Of a DNA stretch of 64,000 bases, positions 50,840 through 62,975 are shown one piece after another; position 1 is the first letter of the stretch, and each line of letters starts with the position of its first letter. The position numbers and the translations under genes were made by a program. Below the pieces are notes generated by a model that was not told the origin of the DNA, did no database searches, and worked only from the letters and a program-made list of their open reading frames with translations. Source of the DNA: Macrostomum hystrix (Eukaryota; Platyhelminthes; Macrostomidae); contig CATNEN010000003.1 in NCBI GenBank assembly GCA_950097015.1, forward strand, positions 3,261,001 through 3,325,000. The letters run 5' to 3'.

Positions 50840-51765
50840 GGAGAGAGAAAAAGGCAGACAGGAAGTGAGAGAGAGAGGAAGGGAGAGCGAGGAAGGAAGA
50901 GAGGAAGGGAGAGAGGAAGGGAGAGAGGAAGGGAGAGAGGAAGGGAGAGAGGAAGGGAGAGAGGAAGGGAGAGAGAGGAAGGGAGAGAGAGGAAGGGAGA
51001 GAGGAAGGAAGAGAGGAAGGGAGAGAGGAAGGGAGAGAGGAAGGGAGAGAGAGGAAGGGAGAGAGAAAGGAAGGCAGAGAGGAAGAGAGAGAGGAAGGGA
51101 GAGAGGAAGGGAGAGAGGAAGGGAGAGAGGAAGAGAGAGAGGAAGGGAGAGAGAGGAAGGGAGAGAGAAAGGAAGGCAGAGAGGAAGGTAGAGAGGAAGA
51201 GAGAGAGGAAGGTAGAGAGGAAGGTAGAGAGGAAGAGAGAGAGGAAGGTAGAGAGGAAGGTAGAAATGAAGGCAGAGAGGAAGGTAGAGAGGAAGAGAGA
51301 GAGGAAGGGAGAGAGGAAGGGAGAGAGGAAGGGAGAGAGAGGAAGGGAGAGAGGAAGGGAGAGAGGAAGGGAGAGAGAGGAAGGGAGAGAGAAAGGAAGG
51401 GAGAGAGGAAGGTAGAGAGGAAGAGAGAGGAAGGGAGAGAGAGGAAGGGAGAGAGGAAGGGAGAGAGAGAGGAAGGGAGAGAGAGGAAGGAAGAGAGGAA
51501 GGGAGAGAGGAAGGGAGAGAGGAAGGGAGAGAGGAAGGGAGAGAGGAAGGGAGAGAGGAAGGGAGAGAGGAAGGGAGAGAGGAAGGGAGAGAGAGGAAGG
51601 GAGAGAGAGGAAGGAAGAGAGGAAGGGAGAGAGGAAGGAAGAGAAGAAGGGAGAGAGAGGAAGGGAGAGAGAAAGGAAGGCAGAGAGGAAGGTAGAGAGG
51701 AAGAGAGAGAAACGAAGGGAGACAGGAAGGGAGAGAGGAAGGGAGAGAGGAAGGGAAGATGGACG
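50840..51765. repeat. 12-bp polypurine minisatellite
   Basis: Units GAGAGGAAGGGA with GA-repeat expansions; almost entirely A and G for 0.9 kb. Frames on the minus strand (Leu/Ser/Pro) are artefacts. Confidence 0.95.
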
Positions 51766-52284
51766 AAGAGACAGAATTATAAAAGAGCAAAGGTATGATC
51801 ACAAGTGAGATTTCATCATTCCCTCGAGTCAGAAACTATGATAGCAAAAGGCCAACTCAATAAATCAAGTTTATTTTTTAAATAATCACTGCCCTCCAAC
51901 AATGTCACCAGTTGATTGTTTCGCCGGTCCTGGAAGCAAAGTCCACGCTTCGGTGAATGACTTCTAGTGACGTTTTTTATTAATCAATTTCTAACCCGAT
52001 ATATGCTTACTTAACTTTTTTGTTGCACTCAACCACTTTCTGCATGATTGATTTCTGATGTGGAATGCTCAACCACAACTCACCCCCCAGAGGTCGGTGA
52101 CATAGCCCACACACCTCTCTGAGTACACTTCATCAGTCCCGTTGCTTACACTCTATAATACTTTTAACTTTCTGATACTCACTTTGAAGTTTGTCGCGTG
52201 CATTTTTCTTGGATTTCCGAACTCGATACCAATTCTATCGATTTTATTGTACCGTTCAATTTTCTCCTTTCTCACACCTTTATT

Positions 52285-52700
52285 GTCTTATTGTCTCCTC
52301 TCTCCGCTCTCCTCTCTCCTCTCCTCTCTCCTCTCCTATCTCCTCTCTCCTCTAGTCTCTCCTCTTCTCTCTCCTGTCCTCTCTCCTCTCTCTTCTCTGC
52401 TCTCTACTCTCTCCTCTCTCCTCTGTCCTCTGTCCTCTCTCCTCTGTCCTCTGTCCTCTCTCCTCTGTCCTCTCTCCTCTGTCCTCTGTCCTCTCTCCTC
52501 TGTCCTCTCTCCTCTGTCCTCTGTCCTCTCTCCTCTGTCCTCTCTCCTCTGTCCTCTCTCCTCTTATCTCCTCTCTCTTATCTCCTCTTTCTTATCTCCT
52601 CTCTCTTATTCCTCTCTCCTCTCCTCTCTCCTCTCTCCTATCTCCTCTCTCTTATCTCCTCTCTCTTATCTCCTCTCTCTTATCTCCTCTCTCCTCTTTC
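52285..52700. repeat. Polypyrimidine CTCTCCTCT-type array
   Basis: Irregular units of CCTCTCTCCTCTGT and CTTATCTCCTCTCT, nearly pure pyrimidine on the plus strand. Confidence 0.93.
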
Positions 52701-53089
52701 TATTTAGGTCTCTCCGCGATCTCACCTTTCTATTTTCTATCTCTTGGCCTCTACTAATTTTTTTACTTCTTAACAGTCTGCAATCATATAATTTTCTGTT
52801 CAAACATCACAAATTATTCCAAATTTAATTAACTTTGTATGGAAAGAATTTTTTTGCTTCTTGTATCGAGTGTATAGTAGGCCAAGAACATCATTTCAAG
52901 CTACGAGTATGCGCCTACGTATTAAATAAAAGTCAATAACAGTATTTACAGTCGTATACTCGTACAAGTAAATATGAAAAATCAACAATTTAGTTCAAAA
53001 GAAATTTGCATTTTGATGATCGTCTGAGAATGGCCCCAATCAATTTTCATCGACCATAAAATAATAATAGCTTGTCATATTTGCCGGGC

Positions 53090-53250
53090 GAATTGTAGTC
53101 TAGTGGTTAGAGCATCGCGGACTCATGACTTAAAGGTCGGAGGTTCGATTCCCGACTCCATTGGAATTATTTGTGAGACGCAATAGATGCGGCTGTGCTC
53201 TCGATCCAGCCCTTCTGGACCAGTTGAGGCAGGTGTTATCAATTATTTTT
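53090..53250 (+). mobile_element. SINE family 1, internally deleted copy
   Basis: The tRNA-like head (TAGTGGTTAGAGC, GGTTCGATTCCCGACTCCAT) runs directly into the tail (GCAATAGATGCGGCTGTGCT), lacking the body. Confidence 0.8.
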
Positions 53251-53264
53251 GTTCTTATTATTAA

Positions 53265-53430
53265 GATGGGTTGCAGCCAAGTGGTTAAAGCATCGAACTC
53301 ACGACTTGAAGGTCGGGGGTTCGATTCCCGACTGCTCTGGAAAAATGTGTCCTTTGGCATGACACTTAACTCTGCATTGATTCAGTTCACCCAGCTGTTA
53401 AACGGGTACCAGGATCGGCACATCACAGTT
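53265..53430 (+). mobile_element. SINE family 1, head and body
   Basis: Head with AAGTGGTTAAAGC and GGTTCGATTCCCGAC, then CCTTTGGCATGACACTTAAC and ACCCAGCTGTTAAACGGGT. It is cut off by a reversed SINE 2 piece. Confidence 0.85.
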
Positions 53431-53545
53431 AATGTACACTCTCACATGTCACGTGACCTTTTAATTGTCAGACTGTGTACACTCTCACACTGTGCCTTGG
53501 GAGGTTGGCCCTCGAAGGTGCCAATTGCACAACGAGACTTGAAGT
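53430..53545 (-). mobile_element. SINE family 2 fragment, reversed
   Basis: The reverse strand reads GGGCCAACCTCCCAAGGCAC, then AGTGTGAGAGTGTACACAGT, matching the middle of the SINE 2 copies. The AGTGTACA part appears twice. Confidence 0.7.
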
Positions 53546-54109
53546 TTATGAAAGAAAAGAATTTCCACACGCCGCAGAGGCAGGCTAATAGTACACTCAC
53601 ATTTGGCCGGGCATAGAATGCCAGAATAAAAATGTTCGTATAAGAGCGAATTTATTATAGACAAACCGAATCTAGCTTCCGGTTCGCTTTAACATCCGGA
53701 AATAAGCAATATATGGGTTATTCTCTATGCGAATCTAATGCCACACGAGCTCCCTCTCACTCATTTTCACTCGCTCAACCTCTTTGCCAGATCCCAAGAC
53801 TATATAGGATCCCCTTATTTTTGTGGCTCACCTGAAATCCTCTTCTCTAGCAATAGCAATATGGGAGTGGTCCTATGCTACATAAAAAATATCCCCACAC
53901 GCATTTCCTCCCCCCCCATTCTAACCTGCAGCCACCGCTGCACTAACTCCGCGATGGAGCAGCTGTGTGCAAACAATGACCTGCTCTCCTCCTAGCCTAC
54001 TCGTACCCACTAGCACTTGCAGCGGCCTATTCTCTATCTCACAACCCACTGTCATGCTCGATCTGCCATAAGCTACTCAAGTGAATCCTACTCATATTGT
54101 TTGAGTCTC

Positions 54110-54960
54110 TCTTTTTCTGCCTTTCAGATGTTTTTGTCTGTCTGACATTCTGTCTGTCATTATGTTTGTCACTCTGTCCGTCATTCTGTTTGTCATTCAG
54201 TGTGTCACTCTGTTTGTCATTCAGTCTGTCACTCTGTTTGTCATTCAGTCTGTCACTCTGTCTGTCATTCTGTCTGTCACTCTGTCTGTCATTCTGTTTG
54301 TCATTCAGTCTGTCACTCTGTTTGTCATTCTGTTTGTCAGTCAGTCTGTCACTTTGTCTGTCATTCTGTCTGTCATTCTGTTTGTCATTCAGTCTGTCAC
54401 TCTGTTTGTCATTCAGTCTGTCACTCTGTTTGTCATTCAGTCTGTCACACAGTTTGTCATTCTGTCTGTCACTCTGTTTGTCATTCTGTTTGTCACTCTG
54501 TCTGTCATTCTGTTTGTCATTCAGTCTGTCACTCAGTTTGTCATTCAGTCTGTCACTCTGTCTGTCACTCTGTCTGTCACTCTGTCTGTCATTCTGTTTG
54601 TCATTCAGTCTGTCACTCAGTTTGTCATTCAGTCTGTCACTCGGTTTGTCATTCAGTCTGTCACTCTGTCTGTCATTCAGTTTTTCATTCTCACAGCCAT
54701 TCTATCTGTCATTCTGTATTCATTCTGTCTGTCACTCATTCTGTCACTCATTCATTCTGTCGTTTTGCCCGTCATTCTGCTTGTCATTCTGTTTGTCATT
54801 CAGTTTGTCATTCTCACAACCAAATCCAAATCCGATTCTGTCTGTCACTCTGTTTGTCATTCTGTCTGTCAATTCGTCTGTCATTCTGTCTGTCATTCTG
54901 TCTGTCCCCTTATCTGTCATTCGATCTGTCATCTTGATATTCTGTCTGACTGTCTCTGTC
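54110..54960. repeat. 12-bp minisatellite
   Basis: Units TGTCATTCTGTT, TGTCATTCAGTC and TGTCACTCTGTC, decaying at the right end. Twelve bases keep all three plus-strand frames open. Confidence 0.94.
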
Positions 54961-55579
54961 TGTCTAATTTTTATTCTTAAAATATATTTCTAATGGCGTC
55001 TTATGTAGGTTTAAACGCACGTAGTATCCATATCGATTATATCTATAGTCCCAGCTTTTCTGCTTAAATCTTAAATTCTTTTTTACGAAAATAAATAGGA
55101 AAATTAATTTCCGCTTACTCTCAGTAGTGCGAGCGTATCTAAAGCGTTTTTCGGTTTAGAAAAAAACAAAAATCCAAAATAATCCAGAATGAGAAATAAC
55201 AAGCCGGCTAGAGATGTGGGGTTGAGTTCTGGTAGAATTAGCCTGATAAATTCTCTCCCCCATGCTAACTATTCATGGGCGGGATTTTCACTCCTCAACT
55301 CCCCCCCAGTTTCAGCAGCCGGCCAGTGTACTAGCAATTCCCTAACGAGTGTCTGAGTACGTCCGATCCTTCCTATTTCCCGGCATTTATCAAAATGGGA
55401 TGCAGAAGGGAAACTAGTAGGGGGGCTGTCTATCCCCCTTGACAAGCTGTACTGCGCCAGTGCAATAAAGTGGGATTTCGCATTGGGGCGATGGAATAGA
55501 TAGACAGCATATGGACAGGTCGTGGGGATATTTCCTGCCTGTCTATGCCATCTTGATTTCCATTCTGGCCTAATCAAAT

Positions 55580-55925
55580 TCCGCTTTTCCTTTATCTTCC
55601 CAATCCAATTCCCCTTGTCCTTTATCTTCCCAATCCAATTCCCCTTGTCCTTTATCTTCCCAATCCAATTCCCCTTGTCCTTTATCTTCCCAATCCAATT
55701 CCCCTTGTCCTTTATCTTCCCTATCCAATTCTATTCCCCTTGTCCTTTATCTTCCCAATCCAATTCTATTCCCCTTGTCCTTTATCTTCCCAATTCAATT
55801 CTCATTGTCTTTTCTCTTCCCAATCCAATTCCCCTTGTCTTTTCTCTTCCCTATCCAATTCTATTCCCCTTGTCCTTTATCTTCCCAATTCAATTCTCAT
55901 TGTCTTTTCTCTTCCCAATCCAGTA
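55580..55925. repeat. 30-bp minisatellite
   Basis: About 11 units with CCAATTCCCCTTGTCCTTTA and TCTTCCCAAT. The frame (Ser-Phe-Ile-Phe-Pro-Ile-Gln) is a repeat artefact. It ends about 240 bp before the exon 2 acceptor. Confidence 0.93.
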
Positions 55926-56166
55926 TTGCCCGTCCATTCCATTTCCAATTCTCAAGTCTACCAGCGAGTGCCAACAGCAATGTGAAGCAGTTCGTCACTG
56001 GCCAGTCAATATAGCAGCCAATGAGAATGGAGCTTCACCAAAAGTACACAAGTTACGCATAGATACATGGCGACAAAAACCCAGAGCTTGAATCAATCAA
56101 TGCCCGCACAGATTCACTAGCAAACTGCAAGGAAAAGCACTAGAAGTTTTGGGAGCTATGAGTCAG

Positions 56167-56742
56167 CAGCAGGTTAGACGGAAGTCCTCTTCACCGGGCA
56201 ATCACCATCATCATCAGTCACTGACGGCCCTGCTTGGCGGTCTGATGCCATTTCAGCGATCCGGTAAATCGCACTCGACCTCCTGCGTGACAGCGGCTCA
56301 GTCTCAATCGTCATCCGCGGCTTCTGCGTCTTCGAAACAGCAGCAGCAGCAGGGTCAGCTGCAACTGCCAGCGACTCCGCCAAGAGTCCTGGTGTCATCC
56401 ACCGATGAGGCGGGAGCCCGACAGGCGACGTTTCACTTCCCATCCGGTGTCTGTCAGGACAGCGACTCGGAGGAGGACGAAATCAACGAGGACGATGAAG
56501 AGAACGAGGACGCCGAGGACAATGTCAATGACGACCTGGACGTGGAGCATTGCGACGAAGCTCTCGGAGCCTGCTGCGTCGGCGGTGGCTCAGTCGGCGA
56601 CGGTGGCAGCATGTCAGCGGCCTCCTTAACAGTGTCAGGTGGTCGGAGTAGGACTGGCGGCAGACCCGACATTCAAAGATGCCACTCGGACAGCGGGACT
56701 GAAGCTACACCGGCGCATGCGCTGTTTCTGCGGCACAGGACC
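56167..56742 (+). CDS. RGS protein, coding exon 2 (Ser/Gln-rich and acidic region)
   Basis: The exon encodes about 192 residues with no domain I recognise: QVRRKSSSPGNHHHHQSL, a Ser/Gln-rich segment, a predicted disordered acidic block (SDSEEDEINEDDEENED), then a Gly/Ser-rich part ending FLRHRT. The donor ACC|GTGAGT at 56743 is consensus, phase 0. The acceptor is a tandem CAGCAGCAG, so the exon may start at 56167, 56170 or 56173, all in frame. An ATG at 56158 lies just upstream, so this could instead be the first exon of a shorter isoform. RKSSS looks like a basophilic kinase site. A 41-bp minisatellite array starts about 15-20 bp after the donor. Confidence 0.72.
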
Positions 56743-56754
56743 GTGAGTGAGGAT

Positions 56755-58545
56755 TATGGATTGCTAGCCCCGCCTCCCATTGTATGAAGGAACAGAATGG
56801 ATTGCTAGCCCCGCCTCCCATTGTATGAAGGAACAGAATGGATTGCTAGTCTAGCCTCTCAGTGTATGAAGGAACAGAATGGATTGCTAGTCTAGCCTCT
56901 CAGTGGGTGAAGGAACAGAATGGATTGCTAGTCTAGCCTCTCAGTGTATGAAGGAACAGAATGGATTGCTAGTCTAGCCTCTCAGTGGGTGAAGGAACAG
57001 AATGGATTGCTAGTCTAGCCTCTCAGTGGGTGAAGGAACAGAATGGATTGCTAGCCCCGCCTCCCATTGTATGAAGGAACAGAATGGATTGCTAGCCCCG
57101 CCTCCCATTGTATGAAGGAACAGAATGGATTGCTAGCCCCGCCTCCCATTGTATGAAGGAACAGAATGGATTGCTAGCCCCGCCTCCCATTGTATGAAGG
57201 AACAGAATGGATTGCTAGCCCCGCCTCCCATTGTATGAAGGAACAGAATGGATTGCTAGCCCCGCCTCCCATTGTATGAAGGAACAGAATGGATTGCTAG
57301 TCTAGCCTCTCAGTGTATGAAGGAACAGAATGGATTGCTAGTCTAGCCTCTCAGTGGGTGAAGGAACAGAATGGATTGCTAGTCTAGCCTCTCAGTGGGT
57401 GAAGGAACAGAATGGATTGCTAGCCCCGCCTCCCATTGTATGAAGGAACAGAATGGATTGCTAGCCCCGCCTCCCATTGTATGAAGGAACAGAATGGATT
57501 GCTAGCCCCGCCTCCCATTGTATGAAGGAACAGAATGGATTGCTAGTCTAGCCTCTCAGTGGGTGAAGGAACAGAATGGATTGCTAGTCTAGCCTCTCAG
57601 TGGGTGAAGGAACAGAATGGATTGCTAGTCTAGCCTCTCAGTGGGTGAAGGAACAGAATGGATTGCTAGTCTAGCCTCTCAGTGGGTGAAGGAACAGAAT
57701 GGATTGCTAGTCTAGCCTCTCAGTGGATGATGGAACAGAATGGATTGCTAGTCTAGCCTCTCAGTGGGTGAAGGAACAGAATGGATTGCTAGTCTAGCCT
57801 CTCAGTGGATGAAGGAACAGAATGGATTGCTAGTCTAGCCTCTCAGTGGATGAAGGAACAGAATGGATTGCTAGTCTAGCCTCTCAGTGGGTGAAGGAAC
57901 AGAATGGATTGCTAGTCCAGCCTCTCAGTGGATGAAGGAACAGAATGGATTGCTAGTCTAGCCTCTCAGTGGGTGAAGGAACATAATGGATTGCTATTCT
58001 AGCCTCTCAGTGGGTGAAGGAACAGAATGGATTGCTAGTCTAGCCTCTCAGTGGATAAAGGAAGAGAATGGATTGCTAGTCTAGCCTCTCAGTGGGTGAA
58101 GGAACAGAATGGATTGCTAGTCTAGCCTCTCAGTGGGTGAAGGAACAGAATGGATTGCTATTCTAGCCTCTCAGTGGGTGAAGGAACAGAATGGATTGCT
58201 AGTCCAGCCTCTCAGTGGGTGAAGGAACATAATGGATTGCTAGTCCAGCCTCTCAGTGGATGAAGGAACAGAATGGATTGCTAGTCTAGCCTCTCAGTGG
58301 GTGAAGGAACATAATGGATTGCTAGTCTAGCCTCTCAGTGGATGAAGGAACAGAATGGATTGCTAGTCTAGCCTCTCAGTGGATGAAGGAACAGAATGGA
58401 TTGCTAGTCTAGCCACTCAGTGGGTGAAGGAACAGAATGGATTGCTAGTCTAGCCTCTCAGTGGGTGAAGGAACAGAATGGATTGCTAGTCTAGCCACTC
58501 AGTGGGTGAAGGAACAGAATGGATTGCTAGTCTAGCCCATAGTCT
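56755..58545. repeat. 41-bp minisatellite with two subtypes, next to the exon 2 donor
   Basis: About 43 units starting GAAGGAACAGAATGGATTGC. Subtype 1 continues TAGCCCCGCCTCCCATTGTA, subtype 2 TAGTCTAGCCTCTCAGTGGG. Subtype 1 occurs in blocks near the exon (56760-56820, 57035-57290, 57410-57540), and only subtype 2 occurs further right. The first unit begins about 15 bp after the donor at 56743. Confidence 0.97.
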
Positions 58546-59274
58546 TAGGCACACAGTTAGTTTGGTTCCAATCATAGCTATCAACAGAGTAAGTTGAGTC
58601 ACATTTTGATGGACAATTTAGGAAAGTAGGCTAGAATTTCAAGTCTATTTTAGTCGAGAAAAATCTCCTAGCAATTGAAATCAGAGCAGTGAAAAACAAG
58701 TCACACATTTTTTGTTGAGGCGGTTATCTGAAGCAGCAAAATTCCATCTTTGAGTACAATCAGTTCTGCAATTTCTTGCTTGGAAGATGATACTTTCCAG
58801 TAAAAAAATATTCAGCAGAAAAAAGTCTATTCTTGTCCGTTCACAGCCACATCCCACTTTTAGCACGTAGATTGCAAAGAAAAATGGTTTTGTTGCAGAA
58901 TTGCACACTTCTAAATTATGCGCATCGGTGCGTGTCTGTTTTTGTAATTTTAATGTCGCATCTCCGCTTCACGCACTTCATTATTCATAAATAGACAGAA
59001 TAATAATTAGAATCTGCATTGAAAGATCGGATGACATTTAAATATTACTTAAGTTGCGAGCACTTGGAGGGCTATAAATATTTTATTAGATATTTTAAAT
59101 CAGACTACATGACTTCTGATTTAAGATAGTAGCCTAATTAACTTTAATTAAATCAGTTTTTGAAATCTTTTTTTCTAGATAATTTCTAGATGTTTTTATA
59201 AATTATATCGAATTCTCATTATATTGCAAGAAAGTCTAAAAAATCACGTACGGCTTAGAGAAATTCTCTGGAAT
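58546..59274. other. Unique intronic sequence
   Basis: AT-rich, no feature recognised. Confidence 0.4.
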
Positions 59275-59480
59275 CCCTGTGATCTTATAAAAAGTCTCTA
59301 GAATCCCCACTCAATATTTTTAGAAAATCTCTAGAATCCCCATTCTATTTTTAGAAAGTCTCTAGAATCCCCATTCTATTTTTAGAAAGTCTCTAGAATA
59401 GCCATTCTATTTTTAGAAAGTCTCTAGAATCCCCTTGCTATTTATAGAAAGTCTAAGGAATCCATATGCTATTTTTAGAC
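59275..59480. repeat. Short array of about 31 bp units
   Basis: Six units around AGAAAGTCTCTAGAATCCCC plus an ATTCTATTTTT spacer; degenerate at both ends. Confidence 0.85.
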
Positions 59481-59770
59481 TTACAGACTTAGAAGCACAT
59501 ATTATTCTTTTCTCTGTGGCATCTACTATTTGTAATAATAATATAAATTTCTGGGGAATCCTTTTTGTTGTACTTTAATAGCAGTTTTAAGTATAAATTA
59601 TAAAGCGTCAGTGACATTATCCGGAAAATAGGTCTGAATAATGAATACAAACTCGCAGTTAAAGTAGAGATGAAAGCCTGCTTGCAATTATTAGACTAAC
59701 TAAACTAATTACAATTAGCAATCTTTTAACTTGTCTTCTTCTTTGAAAAAAACGAGAACAGAAATCTCAG

Positions 59771-59994
59771 AAAACTCAAGACGATGGCGACATTGGCGGG
59801 GTGTACGACGGCGACGATCCGGCCTGTCAGCATCAGCAGCGGCGTCAGCAGCAGCAGCAGCAGCAGCAACAGCATCAGCATCAGCACAATCAGCAGCATC
59901 ATCTGCATCAGCATCAGCATCAGCATCATCGGATTCGCCTGGGGTTCGGCGGCAGAAGCGCAGAGCAGAAGGACAAGCCAAAGAAGAAGAGTCT
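59771..59994 (+). CDS. RGS protein, coding exon 3 (Gln/His-rich)
   Basis: The acceptor ATCTCAG|AAAACT is followed by a phase 0 frame: KTQDDGDIGGVYDGDD, then a Gln/His-rich segment with a run of nine Gln and several HQH triplets, then a basic end EQKDKPKKKS. The donor AGTCT|GTAAGG at 59995 leaves phase 2. Two other frames are open through the CAG-type repeats, but only this one joins both neighbours in phase and has an acidic, non-repetitive start. The CAG/CAT tract (about 59825-59930) is likely length-polymorphic. A 21-bp array starts about 65 bp after the donor. Confidence 0.7.
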
Positions 59995-60059
59995 GTAAGG
60001 CATTGCTTCTTCTCTCCGATTGAATTCTGGCTTTCATTAGCGAGACCAAACACTTGGCC

Positions 60060-61668
60060 TGGAGGTGTCAGTAGATAGATTGTAGGTGTCAGTAGATAGA
60101 TTGTAGGTGTCAGTAGATAGATTATAAGTGCCAGTAGATAGATTATAGGTGTCAGTAGATAGATTGTAGGTGTCAGTAGATAGATTATAGGTGTCAGTAG
60201 ATAGATTGTAGGTGTCAGTAGATAGATTCTAGGTGTCAGTAGATAGATTCTAGGTGTCAGTAGATAGATTGTAGGTGTCAGTAGATAGATTGTAGGTGTC
60301 AGTAGATAGATTCTAGGTGTCAGTAGATAGATTGTAGGTGTCAGTAGATAGATTGTAAGTGTCAGTAGATAGATTGTAGGTGTCAGTAGATAGATTCTAG
60401 GTGTCAGTAGATAGATTGTAGGTGTCAGTAGATAGATTGTAGGTGTCAGTAGATAGATTGTAAGTGTCAGTAGATAGATTGTAGGTGTCAGTAGATAGAT
60501 TGTAGGTGTCAGTAGATAGATTCTAGGTGTCAGTAGATAGATTGTAGGTGTCAGTAGATAGATTGTAAGTGTCATTAGATAGATTGTAGGTGTCAGTAGA
60601 TAGATTCTAGGTGTCAGTAGATAGATTGTAGGTGTCAGTAGATAGATTGTAGGTGTCAGTAGATAGATTGTAAGTGTCATTAGATAGATTGTAGGTGTCA
60701 GTAGATAGATTGTAAGTGTCAGTAGATAGATTATAAGTGTCAGTAGATAGATTGTAGGTGTCAGTAGATAGATTATAGGTGTCAGTAGATAGATTGTAGG
60801 TGTCAGTAGATAGATTATAAGTGTCAGTAGATAGATTATAGGTGTCAGTATATAGATTCTAGGTGTCAGTAGATAGATTGTAGGTGTCAGTAGATAGATT
60901 GTAGGTGTCAGTAGATAGATTATAAGTGTCAGTAGATAGATTATAAGTGTCAGTAGATAGATTATAAGTGTCAGTAGATAGATTGTAGGTGTCAGTAGAT
61001 AGATTGTAAGTGTCAGTAGATAGATTGTAGGTGTCAGTAGATAGATTGTAGGTGTCAGTAGATAGATTGTAGGTGTCAGTAGATAGATTGTAAGTGTCAG
61101 TAGATAGATTGTAGGTGTCAGTAGATAGATTGTAAGTGTCAGTAGATAGATTGTAGGTGTCAGTAGATAGATTGTAAGTGTCAGTGGATAGATTGTAAGT
61201 TTCAGTAGATAGATTGTAGGTGTCAGTAGATAGATTGTAAGTGTCAGTAGATAGATTGTAGGTGTCAGTAGATAGATTGTAGGTGTCAGTAGATAGATTG
61301 TAGGTGTCAGTAGATAGATTGTAGGTGTCAGTAGATAGATTGTAAGTGTCAGTAGATAGATTGTAGGTGTCAGTAGATAGATTATTAGTGTCAGTAGATT
61401 GATTATAAGTGTCAGTAGATAGATTATAAGTGTCAGTAGATAGATTATAAGTGTCAGTAGATAGATTGTAGGTGTCAGTAGATAGATTGTAAGTGTCATT
61501 AGATAGATTGTAGGTGTCAGTAGATAGATTGTAAGTGTCAGTAGATAGATTGTAGGTGTCAGTAGATAGATTATAAGTGTCAGTAGATAGATTGTAGGTG
61601 TCAGTAGATAGATTGTAGGTGTCAGTAGATAGATTGTAGGTGTCAGTAGATAGATTATAAGTGTCAAA
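60060..61668. repeat. 21-bp minisatellite after RGS exon 3
   Basis: About 76 units of GTGTCAGTAGATAGATTGTA plus G, with variable last bases (TATAA, TCTAG, TGTAA). It begins about 65 bp after the donor at 59995. The 650-codon minus-strand frame (Leu-Leu-Thr-Pro-Thr-Ile-Tyr) follows from the seven-codon unit. Confidence 0.97.
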
Positions 61669-62975
61669 AGCCCTGAGTGTCTGCAGCGAAGTTGTGAATG
61701 ATGGTAGAAGTCATTCTATTTCCATTAAAGATTATGTTATCGCAAGTCATGTCCAAGTCGTTTTATAGTGGGAAAAGAAAGCGAGACACACACAGTAAGA
61801 AGTAGTCCAAGAGAATTGCCGATGAAAATCGATTCGTCTATCCGTCTATTTGATTGGTTAGCGGAGCTTCAAACATCCGTCGAATTTGTCGATTCGAGGA
61901 ACAGTTGAAGAGCAAGAAAATTTTATTTCCAACATGGCCAAGGCTGGCTGCTTGTCGAGAATTTTGGGGATTTCGGAGAAAAGGGGGAAGAGGGAGAGAG
62001 ATGGTAGATAGACTGGGGGGAGACTGGGAAAAGAGGATGTCATTAAGATGTAATAGGAGGGAGCGAGGAAGAGAGGGAGAGAGAGAGTGGAGGGATGAAG
62101 CTTCACTCTCTACGCATCGTCTTCTTGGTTCATTGGGTCTGGCTTCCCCATTTTACAGTGCTCGGCTCCCAGTCCATATACTTCTCTATAGGCTTCCACA
62201 GGCCTCTCTAACCCATTTGAGAAATCTAGCGGTTCCGTTAGCATAGGAAATATCCTTCCATGGTTAAATATAAATCTGCCCCCACTATACTGGATGGCCT
62301 AATGCAATTTTTGCCGCAGCCAAGCAACTGGCCAACCGCGCTAGATATATTTAGAAGACCGAAGTAAGATACCAAATGTATTTGATATCAGAGATCTAAT
62401 ACTCTCTATCTAGTGTGATCATAAGCCTGCAATTAAACATTTATTTCTGGTTGCATTGTTTGCAACAGTCATTAAATTTTTGTATTAAAAAAATCATTTT
62501 TGAGAGCTATCATGTTGTCCTTTAAAACCATTATCTAATAACACAATACAAAAAAATACAATGAGAGTACGAAAATGAAAATATATCCTTCGATGAGGAG
62601 TATAGAAAAAATATATGTAGCTAAGTTTTGGCTACCTGCAGTAGTAAACACTCATAACAATGAATAAAACACGTCGACCTTCAATAGAATAGAAAAACTT
62701 ATATAAATACGACGCTGTACTATCCTGAATAGAGAAAATCTATAAATAGAAACATAGCGACATAAAACACTGTACGTACATTCCGGGAAAGAGAAAATCT
62801 ATAAATAGAAACATAGCGACATAACAGGCTGTACATTCCGGGAAAGAGAAAATCTATAAATAGAAATTACGTACTTGCATGTCATAAAACTATTTAAATA
62901 TAAAGCCTTCCAAATCTAAAAATAGTGACAGTGTACACCATTAGAGCTATTCGTATCAATCGACTTCGATTTCAG
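61669..62975 (+). other. Rest of RGS intron 3
   Basis: Unique sequence with a GA-rich patch (about 61975-62100). The open frames at 61854-62246 do not show an RGS-like continuation and would not fit the phase 2 junction needed here. Confidence 0.45.
62725..62865. repeat. Three-copy direct repeat
   Basis: GAGAAAATCTATAAATAGAA occurs three times about 60 bp apart, the first two followed by ACATAGCGACATAA. The last copy ends about 110 bp before the exon 4 acceptor. Confidence 0.85.

Noticed and set aside
54097-54993. Cys/Leu/Ser-rich frames over 54.1-55.0 kb
   Set aside because: Three frames open over a 12-bp array.
56174-56672. Minus-strand frames opposite RGS exon 2
   Set aside because: Shadows of the coding exon; the plus-strand frame has matching splice phases.
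59715-61667. 650-codon minus-strand frame
   Set aside because: The 21-bp unit is seven codons without a stop, and it lies antisense to the RGS intron and exon 3. The non-repeat end is the shadow of exon 3.
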